This document shows positions 48,713 to 61,200 of a stretch of DNA of 64,000 nucleotides, in pieces. Under the pieces are notes generated by a model that made no database searches, was not told the DNA's origin, and saw only the letters and a program-made list of their open reading frames with translations. The translations under genes and the position numbers were made by a program. Origin of the DNA: Adineta vaga (lineage: Eukaryota > Rotifera); contig CP075496.1 in the NCBI GenBank assembly GCA_021613535.1, positions 12,090,001-12,154,000 of the forward strand. The letters run 5' to 3'. Numbering within the stretch: position 1 is the first letter of the stretch; the number at the start of each line of letters is the position of its first letter.

Positions 48713-50711
48713 TCAATGGGAAACGTGCATGAGAGTCCGTATGATTGGTGGTACTTGACACGGATCAACTTTTTCATAAATATCATGTTGAATATTCCAA
48801 AGAAGTTCTTGTGTATGTAAGCATTTGTTGATTAATGTTGAAAATAAAAGTACAGCACGCATTGGACCATAATTTTTCTCCATAAATAACCATAATTGTT
48901 CAACATAAAAGTTTTGCGCATGAAGTACTTGTTGACAATTATTTAATGGTGGTTCATTGAAATTAACTAAATCCGAAAGACCTTTCGAAAAAAGTACTAT
49001 AATCAATGTTAATTGCATTATTCGTTGATCTATTTGAACAATCGAATGTAAGGAACGCATTATTGATCGACACCGAAAATAAATATTATCTCCATGTGCT
49101 TCACGGATATCGGTACCGTATAAAAGAGTTTCATTAGGAGGATATCCTTCAGAATATACATCTTTGACTGGATCGTATCTACAAAGAGGAAGAAATCGTT
49201 TTTTTTATTTTTAATTGACAAGTTTACCCAAGAGAACCATGCAATATGAAAATATAAGGTAAATTCATTTTGATAAGATTAACTTTATCGCTATCATTTA
49301 GAGCATCGAATTCAGGTAATCCTTTGTAAAAACTAATAAGACGAAGTGCTGTTATACTTTTCGTATTCAATATCTGACATAATGCAGTCACTTTTTTTGC
49401 TAACGGGTATGACCAACCAGAAGTCGAAGGGTCTAATTTAAATCCTGCATTAAATGCTTTAACAACATTATTAATCACATCATTATTTTGATTGTGTAAT
49501 GATGAATCTTCTGTTCCTACTGTTGATGATAGTGGTTGAATTGAATTCTTTTCAAGAATAACACTTTGCAAAGAAGGATTTCGATTTCCATTGGAAATTG
49601 GTTTTTCTTTTGATGAAATCGTCTCATCCGGCGGTTCCATTCGTAATCGTCGATTTTCTTCAATTCGACGTTTTTTATTCAATTTTTCTTCCTCTGTCAA
49701 GATCCATTCTTTTCGCATACCAACATCAAAACATTTTTTTAATCGACAAGATTTGCATCGCCGCCGTGTTTCTAATGTGATATCACAACAATCGTCACGC
49801 CGGCATTTCAATCGATCCTAACCACATGAATAAATTTGTTACATGAACGAAATTTCCTTGTTGCTTACTGTATTTAAAAGAGCATTACGACGAAAAAATG
49901 CCTTACAAGATTCACATGAGATTGCATCAAAATTGTATCCATGAGCCAAACCACAACAAACTGTATTAAAGAAAAGAAATCAATTAGTTCCGAGTTAAAT
50001 ATACTCTAAGTTCGTTTTCTTTTTCCTCTCTCTTGTATTTATAATAATGTCAACTATTAATATGAAATAGAAACAAACGAACACATTTTTCTACTCTGAG
50101 GACAAAATTTTTTCTCTTACGAAGTTTGTTTTTATGTGCAAATTGCAATTAAGTTTTGTTAATATAGATTTATCTAATGAAAATTTTATTTAAAGAAAAA
50201 TTTGAAAATGTAATTTACCGACGCAGGATAGATCAGATTTTTTCCGTGTAGAACCATTGGTACTTGTTATTGCGCAAGGAACTGAAGGATCTGTTGTCGA
50301 TTTATCAGACTCAAACAAGTCTTTCGAAGCACGCGGTCGTCGTTTGCGACTATGACACACTTCATACGATGACTGTTTGAGTTCGAAAAAAAGAAAAAGA
50401 AAGTCAACAAATAGTTTGTTTTTTTTTCAAAAGAAAGATAAGATTAAAAAGAATGTTTTCTTTTCCCCAATAAACTTGGAAACAACACATACCTGTGCTG
50501 AGAAATTCGAAATTTGAGTTAGTTTCGTATGATCATTTTGCTCAATCATATTCGTACATGTCAATGGATTCTTATTCATTGAGATATTTTCATCAATGAA
50601 AATTGCTTGATCAGTCACCGGTAATGGGCTTTTAATCCGTTTCAGTATTGGTTCAAGTCTATTACCTTCTTGACTATGACATTCTTCATAATCATCCCGT
50701 TTACGATTCAT
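48713..50711 (-). CDS. Nuclear receptor of the HR96/DAF-12/VDR type
   Basis: Five exons in transcript order: 50711-50493, 50372-50219, 49960-49869, 49817-49228, 49178-48713; 506 residues, phases consistent. It is a ligand-regulated transcription factor. The DNA-binding domain (about 123-190) is split over three exons. Finger 1 is CVVCCGLAHGYNFDAISCESC with P-box CESCKAFFRR; finger 2 is KCRRDDCCDITLETRRRC followed by KSCRLKKCFDVGMRKEWIL. The ESCKAFFRR box and CDIT...TRR.C..CRLKKC text are those of the NR1I/NR1J group. A basic/Glu-rich hinge follows, then a ligand-binding domain (about 300-506) with SDKVNLIKMNLPYIFILHGS, MRSLHSIVQIDQR, VEQLWLFMEKNYGPMRAVLLF and PIIRTLMHV. No clear AF-2 acidic helix follows before the stop. 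The ligand and target genes are unknown. Confidence 0.9.
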
Positions 50712-53700
50712 CGTAAACAAAACTTTTTTTATATAAATCTGCAAAAAAAAGAGACAAAAACACATTTGATCTATGATCCAAATATATATATATATATCTT
50801 TCACGTTATCAAAGTGAACTTGAAACCTACGCAAATATAGGTAAATTATCACCATACGATGTGAAAAGTACATGCAATTAAACATAGAATTCTGTCAATT
50901 AATGGGGAAAAAAAGAGTGCAATTTATCAAATATTTATTTTAGTAAAGTTATACACTAATCTAGATGAAAATGAATTTATTTCCTTGAATAGAAGAATGA
51001 AAATTATAGAAAATAAACAAAAAAAAATGAAGAAGAAGTAATCTTGTTTTAATGTGTATCAACATACAAAAATTTGTTTTTTCTATGTCGATTTTACTTA
51101 TTCTCAATAGTGCTTACTTATATTCTCTTTTCTATTCTTCGCCGTAACGAGGTTGATGTTGTTTCTCTATGGATGCATGCGTGTGTGTGTGTGTGCATTT
51201 GGGCGCACTCGTACTCATACGAGAGTACCTTGCTTATTCGATGTACAAAGTCAGCACACAGAGAACGAGAAAAGAAAAAGGAGAAGAAAAAAACAAAACC
51301 GGTTACAAAACGACATCACAGATAATAATAGTTAGAGAAAAAAGAGAAAAATCATTTTGAAAAACCCTATAAGGTTATTGAGGACATTAGATAACTAATG
51401 CGAGATGTTTCTTTCTAAAATTCTAATATTTAATTAATTGACAAGATTCTATTTATAAATCATTTCGGTTTTTTTTCTCTTTAATCCAAAAGACTAAACT
51501 ATTTTTATCCTGTCGACAAATGAGAATATAGTGCGTCATCGAATTCGTACTGGCAGTAAAAAATAAAGTAGAAAGTACTTGTCAGATAGAACAAATGTAA
51601 AACATGGAGCGATATAATTCTATATATATTTAGAAAATCAAATAACGCAATAAAAATAACAGAACGAATAGAAAGGCTTACGTCTACAGATGTGTGTCTA
51701 TGCATAGACGCCCTCACATGTCGGATTTCTTTTACTCTTTCTATTAAAATATCGCCGTAGAGCGAGTATGGATATTTTCACATAAAAATCAAAGTATGGA
51801 TCAAATGTAATACGACTGTTCTTCGAGATTAAACAAATGATCACAAGATTGTTTTCTTGATATGATTTGATAATAATAATAATATTTAATTCATTGATAC
51901 ATTAAAAGAGCAGTGTGACACGTTAGGTACAAAGGAAAGAAAAAAGAGTTTTGGGGTAATAGAAAGAGAAGCAAGAGAAAAAAATCTACGCCAATGTCTA
52001 TCGTTATCGGTAATGATAAGTATAAAGAACAGAAGGAAAAGAGAAAAAATGCACTAATAATCATTGCCAAAAGAGAAAGAAAATGTTTTTTTAGAAATAG
52101 CATCACTATGTTGAGGACTATTTCATATAGAATATCTATATTCTATACAAAACTGATTTAACTTTTGAAAATTTGAAATCATTGTTATTTATTGAATATG
52201 AATGTTCTACTTGATAAAAAAATTGATTCTTTTTCATGCCTTATGAAACATTAGATCATGTAAATTCACAAGGCAAAATGTAGACAATAGTTTCTTATCC
52301 GGAAATCATTTATTTAACAAAAGTATATCATCTAAAACTCAAATTACATTCTTTTGATTATCAAGAAAAGACTTTCTCAGTAATGAATTCCTCTCCGATT
52401 ATGTCATATAGTTTATTCAGTAGAACCTTAATACTATGACACAGTTTTCTTTTCTATTAATACCAAGAAGTTTATTAATAACATCATTGTGTCTCAGAGA
52501 GAAATGTATACTTAGCTATATTTTGCATCTAATATAAGTCACATATCGTAACTTGTATGATTATTTGTATTTAAAAATATTCGAAAGATTTTGTTTTGTT
52601 TAAGATCATCGGAATATTTCATCTATCGCATAACAGTCAAAAGGATTGTGTTTATATCGTTATTATGTAAATATTTCTTGAACTGTTTCTACGCATAATC
52701 TTTGAACTGAACCAGATGAACTTTAAAGGCAAGTTCTTTTTCTACTCTCCTGTTACCAGTTAAATATAGATGAATAGGCAGAAACTATAAAGGTGTTTCA
52801 TTTAAGAGATACCTAAAAATAGATTAACTTTTGATGAATTATGATAATGATCTTCTATTGAAGAGATATTTGTCCTATTTATATCATAGGTTTTTGCATC
52901 AAAATTAGACGAAGAGAAGATCGTTCACAATTCAAAATGGAAAATTATGAAATGACTTTTATAAGTAAAACAAGTTGCTGGAAATGTCTACGATTCACAT
53001 ATTCAGTCTTCAATTGAATGAGTATGTCTTTTAGCATCTTTCAAAACATGAGTAAACTTCCTGATGATATAAGTTATTTCTTTGATTTTCGATTAATTAA
53101 ATCTCTTCCAGCATTGTTAATTACAATTCTTCTATATACGAAAGACAGCGTATGAATCGCTATTAATGAGTGAAAGAGCATTGATAGCTTAGCAACATAT
53201 TCCTTCCGTTAGAGTTCTGAATTTCATATTTATAAAAAAAAGGGAAATTTTCATCAATAGAAATCTAATTCAATATGTGTATCCATCATCAAACAATAAC
53301 AGATGACGTATAGAATTGAAGTTTCAACGATTTCAATGTTTCTAATAGTTATAAATAGAACTTCTCTTGAGATCTTATATCAAGAATCAGATTCTTTTAT
53401 TTATTTTCGAATTGAAATAGTTTTTCAATAGAAAAAATGTCTGTCGCGCTTTCTATGCCGTTCTATCAATCAAATAATCTAATTTGATTGTCGTCATATA
53501 TTGCGCTTTTATTTTTTGCGATTAAATCGCTTCTCCCATTTGATCATTCACTCCATAATCCAACAGCCAAAAACCGAGATTAAAAAAATCTCACAGCTAC
53601 GCCAGATTAGACGGAGTTTTTTTCAAAATTTCTTTTTCTGATCAAATTTTCTTTCCATGTCTCTTAAATTTACTTCTCTAACAACTATCCACATAGGTAG

Positions 53701-54200
53701 ATCAAAGAAATAAAAGATTCTCTAATTATTTCTAGAGATAAGACATCTATTAGAAAGACATGTAGGAGAAGATTCGATGAGGGAGTTATCCGTGCAAAGT
53801 TATTTTTCTTGATAAACCAAGTCTTGAGCGATAAAACGCTGAAAGATTTGGCTATTTTTCAACTTTCATACCTCATGATTGAAAACTTCTTGTGCACAGT
53901 CGAAAAAACAATCATGAACAAACGAAGATAAAAGTTGATCGAGAGAACTCAAACCATCTTGAGGGTGGCTAATGCCGCAGCTCCACTCATATCGAATGAA
54001 TTTTATTTCGAACAGACAAACACAACATTGTTTCTCATTGGTGTAAACAGTAAAAGTCGTTCCTTTATCTCTGACAACTTCTCTATTTCTACTGTCGCTA
54101 GTTGTCTTTTGAAATCAAAAGAATGAAATAAACCAATAGAAATCAACCTAGAAAAATAAATAAAATGTTTCTTCTTCTCAGTCATTTTTCATTTCTTATC
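50712..54200. other. Long divergent intergenic region
   Basis: 3.5 kb between the nuclear receptor (-) and presenilin (+) start regions, so it holds both upstream regions. Contents seen: (TA)n near 50782-50798, a (GT)n run at 51181-51194 and purine- or pyrimidine-rich stretches. Short frames at 51074-51360, 51505-51717, 51891-52106 and 53935-54185 are repeat-driven or mirror frames. No RNA gene is recognised. Confidence 0.5.
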
Positions 54201-54236
54201 ATGCCTTTTTTCAACATGGTTGTATGCGTCGTTTGA
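54201..54236 (+). promoter_or_regulatory. Overlapping upstream ORF before presenilin
   Basis: An ATG at 54201 opens a 12-codon frame containing a second in-frame ATG. It closes at TGA 54234-54236, overlapping the presenilin ATG (54224) in another frame. A splice-acceptor-like TTCTTCTCAG at about 54180 lies just upstream, so both upstream ATGs could be in the mature leader. An overlapping uORF normally lowers main-frame initiation; the effect here is inferred. Confidence 0.45.
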
Positions 54237-56541
54237 TCGACCTTACTTCAGATTCATCCGACGAAATGACCGAACTGTTGAATTCTCAAGCTGACGATAT
54301 AATTATCAATGGCCACGAGGTATTTAAAAAAGCTTAACTAATCGATATCTAATAACACGATTTTATTTTTACTAACTAATTTATGTAATCAACAGAGGCC
54401 AAATGTTGCTGTTTTACCCGATGTTGCAATTATTCAGGTTTGATATGATTATTTTTATCATTAGTTTCCTTGGAAATAGTTGTTGATGTATTTATTTTTC
54501 AAATAAAAACTCTGATGTTTGAAATTATAGGGTTCAACAGTTGGGGCAAACATGTCATCCAATGAAGCAACAGCTTCGTCTCATGCACGAGTTGAAGCTA
54601 TTGACCCACAAGATCATGAAAGATCACACCGACGTAGACACGATGAAAATGGTGATGAACAAAGACCATTAAATAGTGAACATGAAGAAATATTCAAATA
54701 TGGTTCGATTAAATTGGTTTTCAATTGATTCAAATATAGAATTTTCATTTTTAGGAGCAAGTCATGTTGTAAAATTGTTTGTACCTGTATCACTGTGCAT
54801 GTTGATCGTTATTTTAACAATTAAAACAACAAGTCCGTTGATTTGTATTTTAATAAACGAATGATTGTTTTGTTTTGTTTGCTTAGGTACATATACACCG
54901 GGTGGTGCAACATGGGCGTAAGGATAATTAATCAAAAGAAAGTTTAAGTTTTAATTTGATGTCTTTTAGTTATACACCATTTACCGAAGATAAACCAACA
55001 AATACACAAAGAATACTATTTTCATTAGCAAATACATTTATTTTTATGGGTTTTGTTATCACAGCTACTGTTATTTTAATTCTTTTATACAAATTCAAAT
55101 GTTATAAGGTATGTTTCTACATTATACTTGTAATCATCTCGCTCTCTCCCAAGGAGTTCCAATAGAACTCAATGAGAATCAAAGATTTTCTTAATCGTTT
55201 CATATTTTATTTTTATGATATTTATAGATCATTCACGGCTGGCTAATTCTAACAACATTAATGTTACTATTCTTTTTCCTCTACTCATATTTCAGGTTTG
55301 TCTCTTTTTACGCAGAAAAATAATGAACAGAAATATGACGTTTTATTTATTTGTTCATATTTTTCAGTAGTATCGCTGCATCATTGAATCGACCAATTGA
55401 TATGATAACAATTTCTTTTCTCACATGGAATATTGGTGTTGTTGGAATGTTTTGTATTCACTGGAAAGGTCCATTACGCGTTCAACAAGCTTATTTAATT
55501 CTTATGTCTGCTCTCTTGGCACTTGTTTTCTATAAATTTTTACCAGATTGGACAGGTTGGCTTATTCTTGGTGTTATATCCATATGGGGTAATAAACAGA
55601 CAAATGTGATATTTCAATTTCTAAACAATTCATTGGTTCTTTTTTTTTCAAAGATCTTATTGCTGTCCTATGTCCGAAAGGTCCATTACGTATTTTAGTT
55701 GAGACTGCACAAGAACGTGGTGAACCAATATTTCCAGCTTTAATTTATTCATGTAAATTCACTTTTCAATGTGACTTTTTTACTTAGTTTATATTGTTCA
55801 TTTTAGCTACTGTTGTTTATATGGTAACTGCAATTGATCCACCAAGTGAACCAGAATTTACACCTATTAGTGCAACAATAAATACTGCTGGTAAACAATG
55901 AATATTGATAATTATATGCTTATTGTCTTTGAAAAATCTGTATTGTTCTTTTTAGTTAATGTTGATGTACCATTAACTGATGAACAACGAAATGAACGTG
56001 CAGCAGTACGAAATAATAATGCTCGACGTCAGTTGATTCCACGTTCTGATGTTCCACAAAGTGAAGTAAGACGTGAACCGGCTCGATATGTTGTTGAACG
56101 ATCAAATTCTCCTGTACCCGATGATGATGATGATGAAAGTTAGTTGAATTTCTTTACATAGTCAATTTTTAAATCGTTTTATTGTTTTGTTTATTTGAAA
56201 TTATCTAGAAGGTGTTAAACTTGGTCTAGGTGACTTTATTTTTTATTCAATTCTTCTAGCAAAAGCATCAGCACTAGGCGATTGGAATGTAACCATCGCA
56301 TGTTATGTTTCATTATTAATTGTTCGTTTATTTTTTCATATGAATTTATTCGATTTAATCTCTTTTTTTTTCTTCTTCTTCCTAGGGTTTATGTTTAACA
56401 TTGCTTCTCTTAGCGATGTTTCGTAAAGCATTACCAGCATTACCAATATCGATTACATTTGGACTCGTGTTATATTTTTCTACTGTTTATATAATTGGTC
56501 CATTTTGTGCTGAATTAAGTTTAAAACAAGTTTTTATTTGA
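54224..56541 (+). CDS. PSEN: Presenilin, catalytic subunit of gamma-secretase
   Basis: Thirteen exons: 54224-54319, 54396-54437, 54531-54702, 54755-54832, 54887-54917, 54970-55108, 55228-55295, 55368-55588, 55654-55752, 55807-55890, 55956-56138, 56209-56321, 56386-56541; 493 residues (human PSEN1 467), phases consistent. Presenilin is a nine-TM intramembrane aspartyl protease that cleaves Notch, APP and other type I stubs. Seen: an acidic N-terminus; TM1 with [36 protein letters not shown]6 catalytic Asp (about D283) in [33 protein letters not shown]; a hydrophilic loop of about 90 residues ending in an Asp run; TM7 [12 protein letters not shown] (catalytic Asp about 413); [12 protein letters not shown]; and PALP (459-462). 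The catalytic TM6 motif reads Trp-Asp instead of Tyr-Asp. Start chosen as the first in-frame ATG; a short upstream frame overlaps it. Confidence 0.95.
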
Positions 56542-57408
56542 TGAAACTTCATGTAAACATTGTCTTTGCTTCTGTCCGTCGTTAAAATCATATAGTTCTG
56601 TGTTTCATATAATTGTTAATGTATCTTCTTTCTTTCTGTAATTCGTGTTTTCATTGTATCAAAAGACAAAAAATAGCACATATATCTTCTATCTATCTAT
56701 CTATATATATACAAAGAAGGGTGTGAGTAAAATTTCACCCAAGCCATATCACAGTGGAGTTTTCATCAATTTAGCGAATCTATTACGATTCGGAGATTAA
56801 TCATTTGGCATTAATAATCTTTTAGACTAAATGCGAAAACCGAAGGTTTCTCATATTAACGTTACGAGGAAAATGTATACGGATGTGGGTGCAGCGATTG
56901 TAGTAGTTGATTGTAGTTGTGCGGGGGGTGAAATATTTGAATATTTACATTCAAATTTCATATTTGACACTACTGGCGGCATATAGAAAAATATGTATGC
57001 ATAGATGTAGATGATCAGTTTATCGTATGAGTTCACAGTTTTGTTTTTGTTGTGTTGTGTTAACGACTTCAGGGTGAAATTCATAGAATATTTTTATAAT
57101 AGAATTTCTTCGAATGAAACAATAAGTTTAGAAAAATCTAATCATTGAATAAAAATTGAAAAGATTGAATGATATGAAAAGGCAAAGATAGATTTTAAGT
57201 TATGAAAGAACAAAAGAATTTAATTGATAGTTCGAATAAAATAAAGATGAATAGCCTCTATCAACTTAAACATATATTGGTAGACTGTCATCTTATGTAA
57301 AATGATAATAACTTAAAACTGTACGAATTCTTATCGTACAGAGTGTAGTGTAGAAATCGTTAACTCGATTCGAGTATTCAACTTTTTCTTCAACTTCTAA
57401 ACTTATAA
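56542..57408. other. 3' flank of presenilin and spacer
   Basis: AT-rich with (CTAT)n-like sequence at about 56689-56706 and a small GGGTG...CACCC inverted repeat at about 56719-56740. G-rich patches near 56885-56930 (ATGTGGGTG, GCGGGGGGTG) contrast with the local AT background and may belong to the repeat-rich tract that follows. No gene seen. Confidence 0.45.
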
Positions 57409-57409
57409 A

Positions 57410-57478
57410 TGTAGATGGTGAGGGTGTGGATGTAGATGATTAGCTAGTCTTCACACCCACACCCACCCCACCCTCTAC
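57410..57478. repeat. Imperfect palindrome with GT-rich/CA-rich arms
   Basis: Left arm from 57410 (TGTAGATGGTGAGGGTGTGG) and right arm ending at 57478 (complement begins TGTAGAGGGTGGGGTG) form an imperfect inverted repeat of about 26 bp per arm with a loop near 57437-57451. The right arm contains CCCACACCCACCCC, that is TGTGGG-type units on the minus strand. Confidence 0.6.
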
Positions 57479-58248
57479 AAGATCTTCATGGTACTGGAAA
57501 ACATATGGACGGGTTAGTTTTGCTCCTAGCAGGTGATTCTCGGCCATGTTGTAAAACTAGGACAGAAAACGAACATGCGAGTCTATCTACATGGTGATGC
57601 CTCTGCAGAGTAATTTACTGAATAATCGATCACGATAGGAAACAGAAAAGCACCAATTGATCCAACAAGTGGTCTCATTAGTATTTCAAATAACTTTTGG
57701 TTATGTGAACATGTCATTCTAGCACAAAAACATTTCAATATAAATACCATTAATTTACAGATTCAACAAGAACTTCCTGAGTAAACAATACCTTACAAGT
57801 CGATTCTCCAATTATGCTTCTGAGAAATCTGGATGTACCAAGGTTGTGCAATGGCACAAGACTGGCCGTAATACGTCTTATGTCCCATGTTATTGAAGAA
57901 ACTATCTTCAGTAGACGCGCAAAGGGTGAGGATGTATTCATACCGCGAATACTCTCAGCTCCCACTGATATGCTGTTTCAATTCAAACGACTTCAATTTC
58001 CGGTCCATCTTCCTTTCGTGATGTCTATTAATAAGGCACAAGGACAATCACTTAAAGTCTCTGTTATTAATCAAGAAAGCCCTTGCTTTTCCCATGGTCA
58101 ACTTTACATTGCATGTTCAAAACTGGGAACTGGGAATAATTGGTATATTTTCGCACCGCATGCAAAAACTAAAAACATTGTGTATCCAGCAGCTTTTACA
58201 ATAAAAACTCTACTTCATTATTGTTTTACTAAAAAAGTTCATAAATAA
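57475..58248 (+). pseudogene. Decayed Helitron Rep/helicase (PIF1-like) fragment
   Basis: Conceptual reading begins with a truncated Walker A-like LHGTGK and jumps at once to GLVLLLAGDSRP, which resembles the Walker B region (normally AGDFRQ). The central helicase sequence between them is therefore deleted. A stretch reading NNFWLCEHVILAQKHFNINTIN follows, then TAA and further interruptions near 57780-57830, then an open 144-codon frame (57814-58248) with LRNLDVPRLCNGTRL, GEDVFIPRI, FKRLQFPVHLPFVMSINKAQGQSLK and SHGQLYIACSKLG. These are the C-terminal motifs of Helitron PIF1-type helicases. Conserved GQS and the QLYIACSK arginine-finger area are recognisable (ACSR is usual). No Rep domain and no definite Helitron termini were found. 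It is clearly inactive. Confidence 0.82.
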
Positions 58249-61200
58249 AAATTAAATTAAAAAAAATTGAAGAATGTTTAAAATATTAAATATCAAGAAA
58301 GTGTCGTTTTCTAACACGTAGATTATATTCAATCTTGTTATTTGAATCACCATTGATTACCTCAGCTAGTACATATATATATTTACACATAATTTTGTTT
58401 TCCTTTTCTTGATTTCTCTACAAATGGAATTAATAAATATCAGATGGTTAAATTAATCTGTCAAAGTCTTAAGAAGTAAATAGTCTGAGATTTAATGTAT
58501 ATTTTGTTTTATTCGATTTATAAATTGAAAGAAAATAATTTAAACTCTATCTCATGGACATCTTTTCGTATTTGTAATAGGAGATTTCCTTGTCCTTGTT
58601 GTATCATTTCAATATTGATAACTGTTGATCAAAAGCAAACAAGTAATGAGAACGAAAGAGAGAGACAGAAAGAAAAGAAAGGAAATTGAATCTTACAACC
58701 AGTTTAATATATTTATTTACAAACGGAGAATAAAATTTAAGATCCCCTGCGTTTTTACTCCTTCACTTCCTCTCCCTCCCTCTCTCTCTGCTTTAAACTA
58801 ATGACAATCCAAATACTACTGAACCTTGAGGGTCAGATCGATCATGGATGGATAAATACGTCCATCCAAGCGATACAAAGTAGTAAAAAAAGGACAACTA
58901 ACGGTCATCTTCGTTTTTTTTGACTTGATTACATCATATCATTATTATTATAATATGTTAGTATCATCAGAATTACGATGACTAGTTAAATGGTAAGCTT
59001 TCCTACATTTTCATGAGAACTAATCGCAAAAAAAACGTTGACGAAAGAAGAAGAAGAAAAAAACGACGTGCTTGTCTTTTTTCTCCCATGATATTGATAA
59101 TAGTCGTCGATAAATATACATAACATAACACGTAAAGAACAAGTAAGTCGACAAAGACTTTTACGTACTTCATTTAACAGTCTTCTTTCATATTAAGGAT
59201 GACCCATAGAAAGGTTATTTACTTGATGAGAAAGACAAACGATATAACTGTCCCTCACCTTCTTTATTCTTTTGATTTGAATCAATACGAAATATATAAC
59301 TGATGTGAGATAATCGATTATGTAGATATACAGTCATTGTATTGTATTCTTTTAAATCTTCTCACTATTGTATAGATTATCAAACTAGTCATCTTAGTGA
59401 GATTTTCGCATCTTTAGATATGTTTGAAGGTGAATGTATAAAATTTAAGTAGATAAAATTTTATTAGTGAAGAGAATAAATGTCATCTTTGATCATTAAG
59501 TTAAGATATTTCTTTTGTTTCATCGTATAACATGCAACTTTCAATGAAGTTTGATATATGTATGTATATATACGTTAATTCTTTTGATTACGTCAAACTT
59601 TATCTTGTCTTTGTTTCTATATATACATGAACCTCGAAGGTGACCATACACAGATGGTTTTCATTCTTTTTTTTTTGTTTTATTTGTTATGCATATGGAG
59701 ATATAATATATACCTATTTGAAAATGGACATCAAAAGTGTGTTTTGTAAACGAATATATAAACGATTGAATGTTACTGTCAAAATTAAAAGAAAGAAGAA
59801 AATATAGATGACAAATGTTAAAATCAGTTCTTTTCTCTAGTTTCTTCTCTCCATCTCTTCCCATCATAAACGATCGATCATCAACTTATATAGCTTCTTG
59901 CGTATTCTATTCAGTACAAAGAAGAACAAAGAGAAAGAGAGAGAGAAGAAAAAGAAAAACTATGAAGACTGCAAGGCGACGATTGTGGTCACCATATAGC
60001 GCAATACAATTAAGCATTGAACAATCAATTGTACATGATCATCGACGATAACGTTCGATATGTCACAATCGTCATCACAACTAAAGGCAAAGAATTGCGT
60101 GTATTGGCTAGCAAAATGTATATATGCATATATACATTGCGTCAATACGGACATTGGGAGTGTCGAAATCGAGGAGAATGAAAAGTAAAAGTGAATGAAA
60201 AGAGACTTGAGATGCAAGCTAAACGAAAGAAAACGAAGAGGAAGAATATGAAGAAAGAGGCTTATTAACATATAGATGTAGCTCACACTCTATACATATG
60301 AGTATATCTTAAGGCTTTGTTAGATCATAGGAATTTACTATTCGATTTCACTTGAAATGGCAATTGAGACAGTCCATTTTGTGATTGTGTCCTCAGATAA
60401 TATACATATGTACGAATATATGTGTGAGTAAATGTCTTTTGATCAAATACGACAAGAGAATGGTTATCAAAATTGATTCCTCTTCTTCTCAAATAACTCT
60501 TTCTTCTTTTGTTCATTTATGTTTAATATGCTAAATACTTTCAAATTTAGATCGAAATCAACTTGAAGGATATATATGTTTGTATTGTTTGACTTTATTG
60601 AAAAAATAGAAATTAACCTTGAACAACAATAAATAAACTAGTTGTTCTGTTTATTGATTTTCTTATATTTCGTGCAAACATCCACATCTGTATATATATA
60701 TATATATATGTATACAATTGTGAGAGCGGATCGTGTCTCGACGTGCTTTTTCTGTATGTTATTCTCCTTTATTATTCAGAAGCCATTGAATACTATTTCG
60801 ATCATCTTAATGAATTTGTCGTGTGTAAATTGACATCGACAAACTGAGAATCGTGCTTTTTTATATTTTCTTTTTACTTTTCCTCTTTTCTACTTAAATA
60901 TTCGACTGTTCGTATCGATTGACCTGAGAGAAAGCGAACAAAAAACCTTGAATATTGTGAAGAAGATCAGTAATAACTGATAATTGATCTTCTTTTCATT
61001 TCATATGTTCATTCTATCGATATTCGTTAAGCATACAAGCGTATGCTTACATGAGAGATAAGTATCCAGCAGTTACAATGTCATCTTTCTCTTCCCCTCC
61101 CTCTCTCTCTCTCTCTCACACCGTCCTTTTTCTTCTTCATATTAATAGCCACTCAGTATTCTCGCGCGCGCATACATATTACACAATTTGAACAACGGTT

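Noticed and set aside
49591-49821. Plus-strand frame over the nuclear receptor
   Set aside because: Antisense to the zinc-finger and hinge exon.
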